Shown here: piece after piece, positions 53,987 through 61,767 of the stretch
Layout: the number at the start of each line of letters is the position of its first letter
Numbering within the stretch: position 1 is the stretch's first letter
Assembly: GCF_000265205.3 (NCBI RefSeq)
Contig: NT_187163.1
Location: 62,001-126,000 of the forward strand
Reading direction: 5' to 3'
Source of the DNA: Sinorhizobium fredii USDA 257
GTDB lineage: Bacteria > Pseudomonadota > Alphaproteobacteria > Rhizobiales > Rhizobiaceae
Length of the DNA stretch: 64,000 nucleotides
The notes under the pieces: model-generated
Told to the model about the DNA's origin: nothing
The model's input: the letters and a program-made list of their open reading frames with translations, nothing else
Databases searched by the model: none
Translations under genes and position numbers: made by a program

Positions 53987-56677
53987 ATGACCTACGCGAC
54001 CCTCCCCGATCTTACTTCGCGCAGGGAAGCCCTTGTCGGTAGCGAGGGTGTCGGACTTACAGAAGAGGAGGCTCGCCTTCGGCTTGCGCAATTTGGCCCG
54101 AACAGCCTTCCCGAACCGCGAGCCTCCTCGCTCGCGATCACTTTCGTGCGCCAGTTCCGCAGCCCTCTGATCTACATTCTGCTGGCTGCGGCACTGGTAT
54201 CTCTCCTATTAAGCGATCTGCAAGATGCGCTGTTCATCGGCATCGTACTCATCGCGAACGGCATCATCGGGTCTCTGCAGGAGCACACCGCTACCAAAGC
54301 CGCCTTGGCGTTGCGCCGGCTTGAACAGCCGTATGCGAACGTCATCCGCGATGGACGCTTGCGGGAAATCGACGCTCGGCTCCTAGTGCCGGGCGACAGG
54401 GTGGCCATTGAGGCGGGCGGACGCGTGCCGGCCGACATCAGGCTCCTGTGGGCGACCGATCTCGTTTGTGACGAGTCCCTGCTCACCGGCGAATCAGCAC
54501 CGGTGCACAAATCCGGTCCGGTCCAGGCTGCTCCCGGAGAGGGCGAGCGCCCCATGGCGTTCGCGGGCACGCTCGTCACGCGTGGTCGCGGACGCGGCGT
54601 CGTCGTCGCGACCGGTGCGACCACGGAGATGGGAAAGATTGCCGCCGAAATCGGCAAGGCATCCTTTGCCAAGCCTCCCTTGATGATCCGTTTGGAACGC
54701 TTCTCCCAGCTCATCGCCTGGATCGTCGCGGCTGCCATCGCTCTTCTCGTCCTTGTTGGAATTGCGCGCGCGATGACGCTCAACGAGCTGTTCATGATGT
54801 CCGTTGGCCTCGCGGTGAGCGCGATCCCTGAAGGCCTGCCGATAGCGATCTCGGTCGCGCTGGCAATCAGCATGCGCCGTATGGCCAAAGCACACGTCAT
54901 CGTACGCCGAATGCCGGCAGTCGAAGCGCTTGGCTCCTGCACCATGATCGCCACCGATAAGACCGGCACATTGACGCTCAATGAGCTAACCGTGACCGAT
55001 ATCCGCTTGCCGGACGGCACCGATATCGTCTGCGATACGGGTGCTGATCTGGACGCCTGCACGATCCGGGGCGACGGAACCCCTCCCGCAGAGGCGCGGA
55101 AACGTGCCATTGCCTTGCTTAAGGCCGCGTCGCTGCCCAACGAAGGATCGCTCGTCAAGGAAGCGAACGGCTGGACCGCCGTCGGCGATACGGTCGATGT
55201 TGCATTGCTGGCAGCCGCCCACAAGGCAGGGCTGCCGCGCGAGGCGATCGAGGACGACTATCCTCTCGTCGCCCGCATTCCCTATGAGCCGGACCTCAAA
55301 TATGCTGCCTCATTCCACCGCCACGCAGACAGTATTCGCATCTTCGTCAAAGGCGCCGCGGAAACCTTGATCGACATGGCCGACCGCATGGATATGGCTG
55401 GTCGTGCCGAACCGATCGATCGGGAGCTCCTCCTCAGGCAAAAGGTAGAGATGGCCGCGCGTGGCCTGCGGGTGCTGGCCTTCGCGGAGGGCGAGACGGC
55501 GATCGAGGCAGATGGAGGCTTCGGCCGGCATCTCCTCGTCGATCTGGTCTTCCTGGGCCTTGCCGGAATGCAGGATCCAGTGCGGCCGGAGGTACCGCAA
55601 GCAATTCGCGATTGCCACACAGCAGGCGTGGACGTGGCGATGGTCACCGGCGACGACCCGAGAACCGCGGCGGCAATTGCCTCAGAGGCCGGACTGATCT
55701 TCACCGATAATCAGGTGGTCACCGGCGAAGAAGTCCGCAGGGCCGAGGAAAAGGGACAGGAAAGTCTCGACGGGCTGACCCGCGATGGTCGCATCTATGC
55801 GCGTGTTGCCCCCTCGCAAAAGCTGGCGATCGTCCTCTCGCTGGCCCGCAACGGGCATTTCGTCGCCGTCACCGGCGACGGCGTCAATGATGCGCCGGCG
55901 CTGAAGCACGCGCATATCGGCGTGGCGATGGGGCGCAAGGGCACGGAGGTCGCCAAGGAAAGCGCCGACATCGTCATCACCGACGACAACTTCGCCTCGA
56001 TCGTCAGCGGCATCCGGGAGGGCCGCGTCGCCTACGCCAACATTCGCAAAGTCATTTTCATGCTGATGTCGACAGGTGCTGCGGAACTGCTGCTGTTCCT
56101 GCTGGCGATTCCCCTCGGCATGCCTATGCCACTTCTTCCCGTGCAGTTGCTCTGGCTCAATCTCGTGACCAACGGCATCCAGGACATTGCGCTGGCCAGC
56201 GAAAACCCGGAGGGCGACGAGCTCAGCCGCGCGCCGCGCCGGCCGTCCGAACCGATTTTCGATCGGCTAATGATCCGGCGCATATGGCAATCCACGCTCG
56301 TTATGGGCGCGGGAGGTTTCGCGATGTTCTACGTTCTGCTGAAGCAGGGTTATGGCGAAACCGAAGCCCGCAATCTGCTGCTGTTGTTGTTCGTCCTTTT
56401 CGAGAACTTCCAGACCCTCACGAGCCGTTCCGAGCGCAAATCCATTTTCGCGCTAGGGTTCCTTGCCAATCCCCTTCTGCTTGCCTCTATTGTAGCGGCA
56501 CAGGCACTCCACATCGCCGCCATGTATACCCCTTGGTTGCGAGAGGTCCTGCGACTGTCGCCCATATCGCTGCTGGAATGGGCGATGCTGCTCCTAGCCG
56601 CATCGTCAATCTTCTTCGTCATGGAATTCGACAAATGGCGGGTCCGCAGCAGGCCCGCCGACATGCGCGCCTCGTGA
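53987..56677 (+). CDS. P2A-type cation (Ca2+-like) transporting ATPase
   Basis: 896 residues. N-terminal cation-ATPase domain (LTEEEARLRLAQFGPNSLPE), TGES loop (ESLLTGESAPVHKS), TM4 metal motif AIPEGLP (residues 280-284), phosphorylation motif ATDKTGTLT with Asp324, GDGVNDAPALKHAHIGVAMG hinge, and six C-terminal helices with NLVTNGIQDIALA. The PEGLP motif and length match SERCA/PMR1-like bacterial Ca2+ or mixed-cation exporters. It uses ATP to remove divalent cations from the cytosol. Placed right after the BON gene under a FixK box. Confidence 0.94.
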   Translation: MTYATLPDLTSRREALVGSEGVGLTEEEARLRLAQFGPNSLPEPRASSLAITFVRQFRSPLIYILLAAALVSLLLSDLQDALFIGIVLIANGIIGSLQEHTATKAALALRRLEQPYANVIRDGRLREIDARLLVPGDRVAIEAGGRVPADIRLLWATDLVCDESLLTGESAPVHKSGPVQAAPGEGERPMAFAGTLVTRGRGRGVVVATGATTEMGKIAAEIGKASFAKPPLMIRLERFSQLIAWIVAAAIALLVLVGIARAMTLNELFMMSVGLAVSAIPEGLPIAISVALAISMRRMAKAHVIVRRMPAVEALGSCTMIATDKTGTLTLNELTVTDIRLPDGTDIVCDTGADLDACTIRGDGTPPAEARKRAIALLKAASLPNEGSLVKEANGWTAVGDTVDVALLAAAHKAGLPREAIEDDYPLVARIPYEPDLKYAASFHRHADSIRIFVKGAAETLIDMADRMDMAGRAEPIDRELLLRQKVEMAARGLRVLAFAEGETAIEADGGFGRHLLVDLVFLGLAGMQDPVRPEVPQAIRDCHTAGVDVAMVTGDDPRTAAAIASEAGLIFTDNQVVTGEEVRRAEEKGQESLDGLTRDGRIYARVAPSQKLAIVLSLARNGHFVAVTGDGVNDAPALKHAHIGVAMGRKGTEVAKESADIVITDDNFASIVSGIREGRVAYANIRKVIFMLMSTGAAELLLFLLAIPLGMPMPLLPVQLLWLNLVTNGIQDIALASENPEGDELSRAPRRPSEPIFDRLMIRRIWQSTLVMGAGGFAMFYVLLKQGYGETEARNLLLLLFVLFENFQTLTSRSERKSIFALGFLANPLLLASIVAAQALHIAAMYTPWLREVLRLSPISLLEWAMLLLAASSIFFVMEFDKWRVRSRPADMRAS

Positions 56678-56691
56678 GTTCAGCACCACAG

Positions 56692-58212
56692 TCAATCACG
56701 GCTGAGCTTCAGGATATCCGCGACGATGTTGTCCGCCGAGCGATCGGCATCCATCCGGTGCCAATCAAGGTCCCCCACGTCGTAAGCCAGTTGCCGGCAA
56801 AGGACATTCAGATCCGCATCGGAGGGCCCTGCGGTCCTTTCGGCAACGCGGCCGCGAAGGACGGATGGGCTCGCGTCCAGCCAGATAGCTGTGTATGGCA
56901 CATGTGCCTCGCTCGCTGCCGCCTCGATGCGCTGACGATTGGCGAACTTGTCGAAGACGGCTTCCGCGACCACGGATCCTCCTGCGCGCAGGATCGAGAA
57001 TGTGCGGCACGCCATCTCGCCGTAGACCTTCTCGGAAATCTCCGGACGATAGGCGTCCGCAGAGAGTCGCGTTTCGGCCACAACTCCGTACATCGCCTTG
57101 CGGATACGATCGCTTTCGATAATTCTCGCGCCCGGAGGCGAACCGATTTGCGCAGCCAATATCTCTGACACAGTCGTTTTGCCGGAACCACTCAATCCGC
57201 CAATGACGATCAACCGGGGCGACCTCTTTTCCAGCAGGAAGAGCGCCAGGTCGAAATAGGATCGAGCCTCGACGGCGAGCGCGTCCGACCGCTCGCCGCT
57301 TTCTTCAATCTGGGTTGCTGTGACATGCGCCCTCACGGCAGCGCGGATCGCCATGAAGTAAGGCAGCAGCACGAAGCCATCCTCGTCGCCCGATTCGTCG
57401 AGATACCGGTTCATGACCAGATTGGCGAATTGCGGAAAACCGCGATGCCAAAGATCCATCAGCAGAAAGGCAAGGTCGTAGAGCGTATCGATAGTGGCAA
57501 TCTGGTCGTTGAACTCGATGCAGTCGAACAGCCGCGGTTCGCCATTCAACAGGCAGATATTGCGCAGATGCAGGTCACCGTGGCATCGCCTGACCTTGCC
57601 TGCGGCCTCACGCGCATCGAGAAGCGGTGCATAAGCTACCAGGTTGCGCTCGAAAGCTTGTTCGAAATCGGCAAGCTCGACGGGGTCGAATAGCCGGCTC
57701 GTGGCAAAACCGGCGGCATTAATACGGAGCACGGCGGCAATGTTCGCGGAGCCGGGTCCCTGATGAACGATCTTGGCCCCCTTATGAAAGCGGGCGATCA
57801 TGCGTGCCGTCCGGGCCATCAGTTCGGCATCAAGCTTGCCGCCAACGGCCATGCGATCGAACAACGCCGCCTGATCGAAACGGACCATTTCGATGGCCGC
57901 GTCGACAAGCTCGTCGCCCTTGTCGAAAGAAAGCCGGCCATCGCGGCCGCGCATGATCCGCCGCACGCCGAGGTACAAGCCCGGTGCAGTGGCGCTGTTC
58001 AGAGCCACCTCCTTTTCACAGGCTGCAAGCCTCAATTCCGCCGTCGAGAAATCTACATAGGGCAGCTTCACCGCTCGCTTCATCTTGTAAGCGCGATCGC
58101 CGGAAAGGAAGATGCAAGAGATGTGCGTCTCGATGATCTCCACCTTATCCGCGCCACGCACGTGAGGCGCGCTCAAAAAGGCGACGACCTCCGCCTGATC
58201 CTGGGTAATCAT
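56692..58212 (-). CDS. APH-like kinase domain fused to P-loop AAA/zeta-toxin-like kinase domain
   Basis: 506 residues from MITQDQAEVV, with AAGG upstream. The frame is open 210 bases more and an ATG at 58263 would put the FixK box at a more usual distance, but it lacks a ribosome site. N-terminal half (about 1-330): APH-type fold with VRRCHGDLHLRNICLLNG and LFDCIEFNDQIATIDTLYDL. C-terminal half (about 340-506): GLSGSGKTTVSEILA Walker A, DRIRKAMYG and ARIIESDR as in AAA_33 nucleotide kinases. The combination is a known bacterial bifunctional family; substrates unknown. Relative of the gene at 21635. Confidence 0.87.
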   Translation of the reverse strand: MITQDQAEVVAFLSAPHVRGADKVEIIETHISCIFLSGDRAYKMKRAVKLPYVDFSTAELRLAACEKEVALNSATAPGLYLGVRRIMRGRDGRLSFDKGDELVDAAIEMVRFDQAALFDRMAVGGKLDAELMARTARMIARFHKGAKIVHQGPGSANIAAVLRINAAGFATSRLFDPVELADFEQAFERNLVAYAPLLDAREAAGKVRRCHGDLHLRNICLLNGEPRLFDCIEFNDQIATIDTLYDLAFLLMDLWHRGFPQFANLVMNRYLDESGDEDGFVLLPYFMAIRAAVRAHVTATQIEESGERSDALAVEARSYFDLALFLLEKRSPRLIVIGGLSGSGKTTVSEILAAQIGSPPGARIIESDRIRKAMYGVVAETRLSADAYRPEISEKVYGEMACRTFSILRAGGSVVAEAVFDKFANRQRIEAAASEAHVPYTAIWLDASPSVLRGRVAERTAGPSDADLNVLCRQLAYDVGDLDWHRMDADRSADNIVADILKLSRD

Positions 58213-58333
58213 AAAAGGCGCCTTTCTGTCCGGCTGGGACTGTCTCGCCGATCTGTAATTCATCGTGACGGAGCGCGAACTCTCGTCGCGTCGCAGAATG
58301 AAACGATGATGAACGCCACAAGCCTGCGCCTCA

Positions 58334-58347
58334 TTGATGAGAGTCAA
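58334..58347. promoter_or_regulatory. FixK/FNR box between the APH/AAA kinase and cysQ
   Basis: TTGATGAGAGTCAA, exact arms. Centre 66 bp from the cysQ GTG and 77-128 bp from possible kinase starts. Confidence 0.82.
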
Positions 58348-58406
58348 GGAACCATGACGCAATGGCGGTACGATCAGGCTTTCGCGGCTCGGGAGGAAAT
58401 ACGACA

Positions 58407-59234
58407 GTGGATGAGAAGGCAAGAAAGGATCTCGTTGAGAGTCTTCTGCCGGTGGTCAGAGCGGCAGGCGCAGCTATCTTAGCGCATCGCAGGACGCCGC
58501 TCCCATTCCGCTTCAAAAACGACGCCTCACCCGTTACTGTTGCGGATCTTGAGAGTGAAGCGATCATACGGCGAACCTGCGCAGGCCTCTTTCCGGCCAT
58601 TCGGCTCGTAAGTGAAGAAGACGCGTCGAGCTATGAAGCGGGTATTCCTTCCACTTGCCTCCTCGTCGACCCTTTGGACGGGACCAAGGAATTCATCTCA
58701 GGACGAGAGGATTTCACCGTCAATATCGCTCTGATAGAGAATGGGGCACCGTCTGCCGGAATCATCTTCGCGCCGGCGCTTGACCGAATGTTCTTCACCA
58801 GCGGCTCGGGGAAGCTCGTCGTCATGGATCACGAGGACACCCGCGAAATTCTCGGCGGTGTGGTGGCCGACCAACGCGCGCAGCCGCTGATTCTCACCAG
58901 TCGTTCTCACCTTGATCCGCACACAGCAGAGGTTGTTAAGCACTTGCAATCGACCAATGTTCGGCAGGTCGGTTCCTCGTTGAAGTTCGCTCTCATCGCC
59001 GCTGGCGAAGCAGATCTCTATCTCCGGCTTGCACCGACGATGGTTTGGGACAGCGCCGCCGGACAAGCATTGATCGAAGCTGCCGGTGGCGTCGTTCTGC
59101 GCCCGGACGGCATCCGGCTGCCCTATCTGGCTGAGATGAAGAATGAAGGATTCGTCGCCGCATGCACAATATCTCTCGCTGAGAGGGTCCTGATGCTCAT
59201 ACGCAGTCTTCGCAACACGGGGCCACCGGACTGA
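58407..59234 (+). CDS. cysQ: 3'(2'),5'-bisphosphate nucleotidase CysQ-like
   Basis: 275 residues of the inositol-monophosphatase/FIG superfamily. LVSEEDAS (metal Glu) and VDPLDGTKEFISGREDFTVN (metal-binding DPxDGT) match CysQ; the C-terminal MVWDSAAGQALIEAAGG holds the third metal Asp. It converts PAP to AMP, or PAPS to APS, and keeps PAP from poisoning sulfation and RNases. The GTG at 58407 with GGGAGG a little upstream is preferred; an in-frame ATG lies 45 bases before. FixK box 66 bp upstream. A role in PAP turnover at low oxygen is inferred. Confidence 0.92.
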   Translation: MDEKARKDLVESLLPVVRAAGAAILAHRRTPLPFRFKNDASPVTVADLESEAIIRRTCAGLFPAIRLVSEEDASSYEAGIPSTCLLVDPLDGTKEFISGREDFTVNIALIENGAPSAGIIFAPALDRMFFTSGSGKLVVMDHEDTREILGGVVADQRAQPLILTSRSHLDPHTAEVVKHLQSTNVRQVGSSLKFALIAAGEADLYLRLAPTMVWDSAAGQALIEAAGGVVLRPDGIRLPYLAEMKNEGFVAACTISLAERVLMLIRSLRNTGPPD

Positions 59235-59252
59235 TCCAGAGCTGCAGCGGCG

Positions 59253-59345
59253 ATGTTTTAAATCGTAGCTGATTTAAGGACAAAACACGCAGGAATTCAA
59301 AGTGCTACAGCGTCCTTTGTGCGTTTGAATAGACGTAGGCGCTAT
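59253..59345. repeat. RIME-like intergenic repeat, copy C
   Basis: Well-preserved copy: TTTAAATCG/CGATTTAAA-type inner arms around TAGC, then AAGGACAAAACACGCAG, AATTCAAAGTGCTACAGCG and a weaker second hairpin. It lies downstream of the leftward MgtC-like gene, between it and cysQ. The rest of the region 59235-59454 holds nothing else recognised. Confidence 0.75.
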
Positions 59346-59454
59346 TGCGCTGCGGCGCGCCGACCGCATAGAAGCTGGAGAGACTAAAATGAGTGAGACC
59401 CCGAACCTTCGATCTCGCTCTCCGCAACGGCAGCGGTGAAGACTGGACGCTCAT

Positions 59455-60705
59455 TTAGCGGACAATGAAGAAATAAACCGCGACTCCGGTACCTGCGGCG
59501 AGAAGCGATACAGTGGCGAGCGATGCCCCATAGCGTAGTGTTCCAGACGTCATCGCAACCAATACCCTTCCGCCTGCGTTTGCGAGTACTGCGACGAGCA
59601 CTGCGGCCGCGACAATCTGCAGCGGTGCCGCTCCGCCGCCGGCGCGAAGCGCCGTCAGTATCGCCACATCGACGTCGAATAACCCTGACACGGCCGAAAT
59701 CGCGATCAAGCTATTATTGCCCATACCGGTCATCAAGGCCGCGCCGGTCGTAGCGGTCAGGGCAAACAGGCCTGCAAAGATAAGAAGCGGAACGAGCTCA
59801 AACGGATTCCGCGAATTGACCGGCTCGTCGGCGGTAGGTGGAGATTTGGTCATCAGAGCGGCACCACCGGCGGCGAAAATGGCCGCAGCCGCGATGATCG
59901 GTACGGCGACCACGGGCAAGACGCGCGGGGAGACGAGAAGGACGACCGCCAGCACCCGCAGTAGCGATACGACGGCTGCTATGCTTGCCGCTCCCGCCAA
60001 TGCCGTAGGCTCCTCACCAGAGCGTGCTTTCTGACCGAAGCTAGCCGTCACGGCAGTCGACGAAACAACCGCGCCCACCAAGCCGCCCACCAACAATCCT
60101 CTTGACGAGCCAAGCAAGCGAACCGCGACGTAGCCGATAAATGAAATGGTGGCGCTCAGGACCGTGAAGAGCCAGATTTCACGTGGATTAAAACCGCCCC
60201 AGGGGTCAATGGCATGGTTTGGGAGAAGAGGCAGCCCGATCGCGGTCATCGCCGCCAGCACGAGAGCCGAACGCAGTTCGATCCATGACAGTTTCTTGAG
60301 AAGGTTGTGCATTAGCTCGCGGCTGGCGAGCACGCCAGCGAGTGCAGCCGCGCCCGCCGCCGCCACCCTGTAATCGCCAGTCACCGCCAATCCGCCGAGC
60401 GCGAAAACCGCTAATCCGGCAATGACGCCGGTGACGCTGAAATCCTCATCGTGTCGCGCCTCGCGCAGCTTGAACCAGGTAAAACTCAGCGCGAAGCTCA
60501 TGAAACCTGCGGCAAAGATGAGGTCGCTCCGCTGCGCATCGGACAGTGCCGCCAAGATCCCCCCAAGCAGACCCGAAATACCATAGGTGCGGATGCCTGC
60601 CGTGCGGCTGCCTGCCGGCGCTTCCCTTTCCCGCCATCCTCGCTCAAGTCCCACGAGCAGGCCTATTGCCAGAGCAAGCCCTAAACGGAGAATAAGAGCT
60701 TCCAT
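59455..60705 (-). CDS. MgtC/SapB-DUF4010 family inner-membrane protein
   Basis: 416 residues from MEALILRLGLALAIGLLVGLE. The N-terminal MgtC-like helices carry the GLERG motif; the C-terminal part matches the DUF4010 module, giving about twelve membrane helices with few charges. Family members are linked to Mg2+ homeostasis and to intracellular survival, but this long form has no settled function. The start has only a weak GAAAG site. The frame reads 12 codons upstream into repeat D, which I treat as noncoding. Confidence 0.87.
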   Translation of the reverse strand: MEALILRLGLALAIGLLVGLERGWREREAPAGSRTAGIRTYGISGLLGGILAALSDAQRSDLIFAAGFMSFALSFTWFKLREARHDEDFSVTGVIAGLAVFALGGLAVTGDYRVAAAGAAALAGVLASRELMHNLLKKLSWIELRSALVLAAMTAIGLPLLPNHAIDPWGGFNPREIWLFTVLSATISFIGYVAVRLLGSSRGLLVGGLVGAVVSSTAVTASFGQKARSGEEPTALAGAASIAAVVSLLRVLAVVLLVSPRVLPVVAVPIIAAAAIFAAGGAALMTKSPPTADEPVNSRNPFELVPLLIFAGLFALTATTGAALMTGMGNNSLIAISAVSGLFDVDVAILTALRAGGGAAPLQIVAAAVLVAVLANAGGRVLVAMTSGTLRYGASLATVSLLAAGTGVAVYFFIVR

Positions 60706-60726
60706 TCGCTTTCGGCTTCGCCCCCG

Positions 60727-60795
60727 TGCAACATGCAGCAATTCAAAGTGCTACAGGACCTTAGCGCGTCTGAAAAGACGCACGGCGCTGTATTG
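60727..60795. repeat. RIME-like intergenic repeat, copy D
   Basis: GTGCAACATGCAGCAATTCAAA... then CTACAGGACCTT and a strong hairpin GCGCGTCTGAAAAGACGCAC. It lies just upstream of the MgtC-like gene and downstream of the DUF1275 gene. It lacks the first (TTAAATCG) arm seen in copies A-C. Confidence 0.75.
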
Positions 60796-60924
60796 TCGCC
60801 GCCCCTGGAAGCGCAAGTCTTGAGGCATTTACTCCGGTGAATCAGGCCGGACAGCATATCCGATTTGGAGCGGCCGGCCAGCGCGCGTAAGTGGGCCCTC
60901 GGTAAGCTCACTTGCGCCAATACA

Positions 60925-61602
60925 CTAACGGTGTTGAATGAACCTGCTTTGCCAGCGCCGGGGTATTTGGATCGCGACTGCTGTCAATGACAGGGCTGCA
61001 GCCGACGGTAACCATAGGGCAGGGTTGCCCACTTGTTGAACAAGGGCTGCCCCTGAAATGGCTCCTGCCATCATGCCGAGCCACGGCACGATTTGGATGA
61101 CCCAATGCGTGTTGCGGATGCCCATCGCCCAGCGTCCCAAACCTCGTCCGAAGCGTGACAGTGCCCCGGTAACATATGTTAAGCCAACCGGCAGCCCTTC
61201 GATCTGCTCGACAGAGGCGTTGATCGCTCCCATCGCCAGAATAAGCAAAAGGAACCGGAGCTCTCTTTGATCGGATAACAGGGCTGCGCATGCGAGCAGA
61301 ACGGATACAAACAGCAAAACAGCTTGCGGCCTGAACCTGATCGAGACCATCACTCCCGCGGCGTTCCCTATCACGAAGGTGATCAGGCCCCCGATGAGAA
61401 GCACTCCCCGCGCGACGTCGCCCTGGATCAGGGCGACGGATGCGCGAGTCGTGTTGCCACTCATGAACGACACAAAATCCCCGAGGGACATAAGCCCTAT
61501 GGCATCCGTCATGCCTGCGAGGAACGATATTGCAGCGACAAGCGCCAAACCAACAGAACTCCTCTGACGCTTAATGATGCGCCGCCGCCGCTGTACCGTC
61601 AT
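60925..61602 (-). CDS. DUF1275 (YoaK) family membrane protein
   Basis: 225 residues from MTVQRRRRIIKRQR; a TTG start 39 bases earlier is open but unsupported. Six hydrophobic segments begin with the family motif FLAGMTDAIGLMSLGDFVSFMSGNT. Function is unknown; the family is common in rhizobia. It is divergent from the Nia-like ATPase gene. RIME copy D lies in its 3' region. A near-FixK site at 61703 lies 107 bp upstream. Confidence 0.9.
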   Translation of the reverse strand: MTVQRRRRIIKRQRSSVGLALVAAISFLAGMTDAIGLMSLGDFVSFMSGNTTRASVALIQGDVARGVLLIGGLITFVIGNAAGVMVSIRFRPQAVLLFVSVLLACAALLSDQRELRFLLLILAMGAINASVEQIEGLPVGLTYVTGALSRFGRGLGRWAMGIRNTHWVIQIVPWLGMMAGAISGAALVQQVGNPALWLPSAAALSLTAVAIQIPRRWQSRFIQHR

Positions 61603-61702
61603 TTGTGATGATCCAAAATGAAACCCCTCCAAGCAAAGCAAACACCGCCCGCTGTTGCAAGCTCACGATACGCTCGGCCGCGGTTAGCATTCCTGCGGGG
61701 CA

Positions 61703-61716
61703 TTGCGCGGGATCAA
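61703..61716. promoter_or_regulatory. Near-consensus FixK/FNR box of the Nia-like gene
   Basis: TTGCGCGGGATCAA has one mismatch (C for A) in the left arm. Centre 58 bp from the TTG start of the ATPase, a standard class II distance. The S. meliloti nia gene is known to be induced in nodules, which agrees. Confidence 0.55.
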
Positions 61717-61767
61717 GGCAACGATCCTGTTATCTTATATCTTTCACGAGATCTGTCGGAGAGCACC

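Noticed and set aside
54172..55224. 350-codon leftward open frame
   Set aside because: Antisense of the P2A ATPase; Ser/Arg/Pro-rich shadow composition.
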